Under the pieces are notes generated by a model that saw nothing but the letters and a program-made list of their open reading frames with translations, did no database searches and had not been told where the DNA came from. From contig JBFILW010000189.1 in assembly GCA_041612005.1 (NCBI GenBank), forward strand, positions 1-5,437: DNA of 5,437 nt, in the 5' to 3' direction. The DNA comes from JBFILW01 sp041612005 (GTDB taxonomy: Bacteria; Gemmatimonadota; Gemmatimonadetes; Palauibacterales; Palauibacteraceae). This document shows, piece after piece, positions 5,312-5,437 of the stretch. Positions within the stretch are counted from its first letter, which is position 1, and every line of letters begins with the position of its first letter. Made by a program: the position numbers and the translations under genes.

Positions 5312-5354
5312 ACACTCGGATTCCGACGTCGCTCAGCGCTGCGCGAGTAGGACC

Positions 5355-5437
5355 ATGGAGATCAACAAGGACCTGATCGCCGCTTCCTCGACCCCGATCG
5401 TCCTGGGGATCCTGGCCGAAGAGGACAGCTACGGCTA
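5355..5437 (+). CDS. PadR-family transcriptional regulator, 5' part only
   Basis: Start of a winged-helix repressor cut off by the window edge after 27 codons and two bases of the next. The N-terminus begins MEINKDLIAASSTPIV and continues to ILAEEDSYG, the typical opening of PadR proteins: alpha-helix 1 leading into the 'L-x-I-L-x-x-x-x-x-Y-G-Y' motif of the winged helix. Full-length members are usually about 100-180 aa and bind DNA as dimers, often responding to phenolic or other small toxic ligands, or controlling transporters. The start ATG has a short AGGA (5349-5352) only 2 nt upstream, so initiation is probably moderate. The consensus promoter with a repeat operator directly upstream suggests autorepression. 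What follows downstream, often an ABC transporter or membrane protein, is outside the window. Confidence 0.9.
   Translation, partial: MEINKDLIAASSTPIVLGILAEEDSYG

Noticed and set aside
4683..5315. Minus-strand open frame of 210 codons beginning in the operator repeat (MYIAALYIAAL)
   Set aside because: The repeated start is just the 15-bp tandem repeat translated. The body is the Arg/Gly-rich shadow of the 130-aa gene, and its start would lie inside the promoter.

Overview
This is a high-GC bacterial chromosomal window with strong G/C preference at third codon positions. An ECF sigma factor of the 'LTPTALVHEAY' type sits directly ahead of a membrane Ser/Thr kinase with a long C-terminal TPR array. 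That pairing, together with the style of the PadR regulator and a tRNA gene lacking an encoded CCA, suggests Gemmatimonadota or Acidobacteriota; other kinase-rich phyla such as Planctomycetota cannot be excluded. The phylum assignment is an inference from gene style only.

Layout. A complete tRNA-Val (anticodon TAC) lies on the minus strand at 36-111. A 133-nt gap holds a possible tRNA promoter, a small dyad and a strong Shine-Dalgarno sequence. The sigma factor (245-892, +) and the Pkn2-type kinase with TPR repeats (900-3665, +) follow with only 7 nt between them, so they are almost certainly one transcription unit. A perfect 8-bp hairpin follows the kinase stop. A 256-aa predicted lipoprotein with a carboxypeptidase-regulatory-like (transthyretin-like) beta domain is at 3813-4583 (+), also followed by nested hairpins. 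The 4584-4861 gap contains those hairpins, a bulged stem-loop and most of the 3' half of a decayed tRNA copy (4825-4900, -). That copy strongly resembles the tRNA-Val at the start of the window. It supplies the last residues and stop codon of an unrecognised 130-aa minus-strand protein (4862-5254). Divergent from that gene is the start of a PadR-family regulator (5355 onward, +), cut by the window edge. Its promoter is near consensus (TTGGCA, 17 nt, TATAAT) and overlaps a perfect tandem 15-bp repeat that is probably the PadR operator.

How the genes may work together. The kinase is expected to sense something through its extracytoplasmic TPR array and signal to the sigma factor. The sigma factor lacks the acidic residues usual in region 2.2 and carries threonines there, which fits activation by phosphorylation as known for other ECF/kinase pairs. 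The lipoprotein is a candidate envelope partner or output by position only. The PadR gene and the divergent small gene look like a separate, autoregulated unit.

The most interesting items are the kinase/sigma pair, the tRNA relic that ends a protein-coding gene, and the repeat-based PadR operator. No transposase, integrase or CRISPR array is visible.
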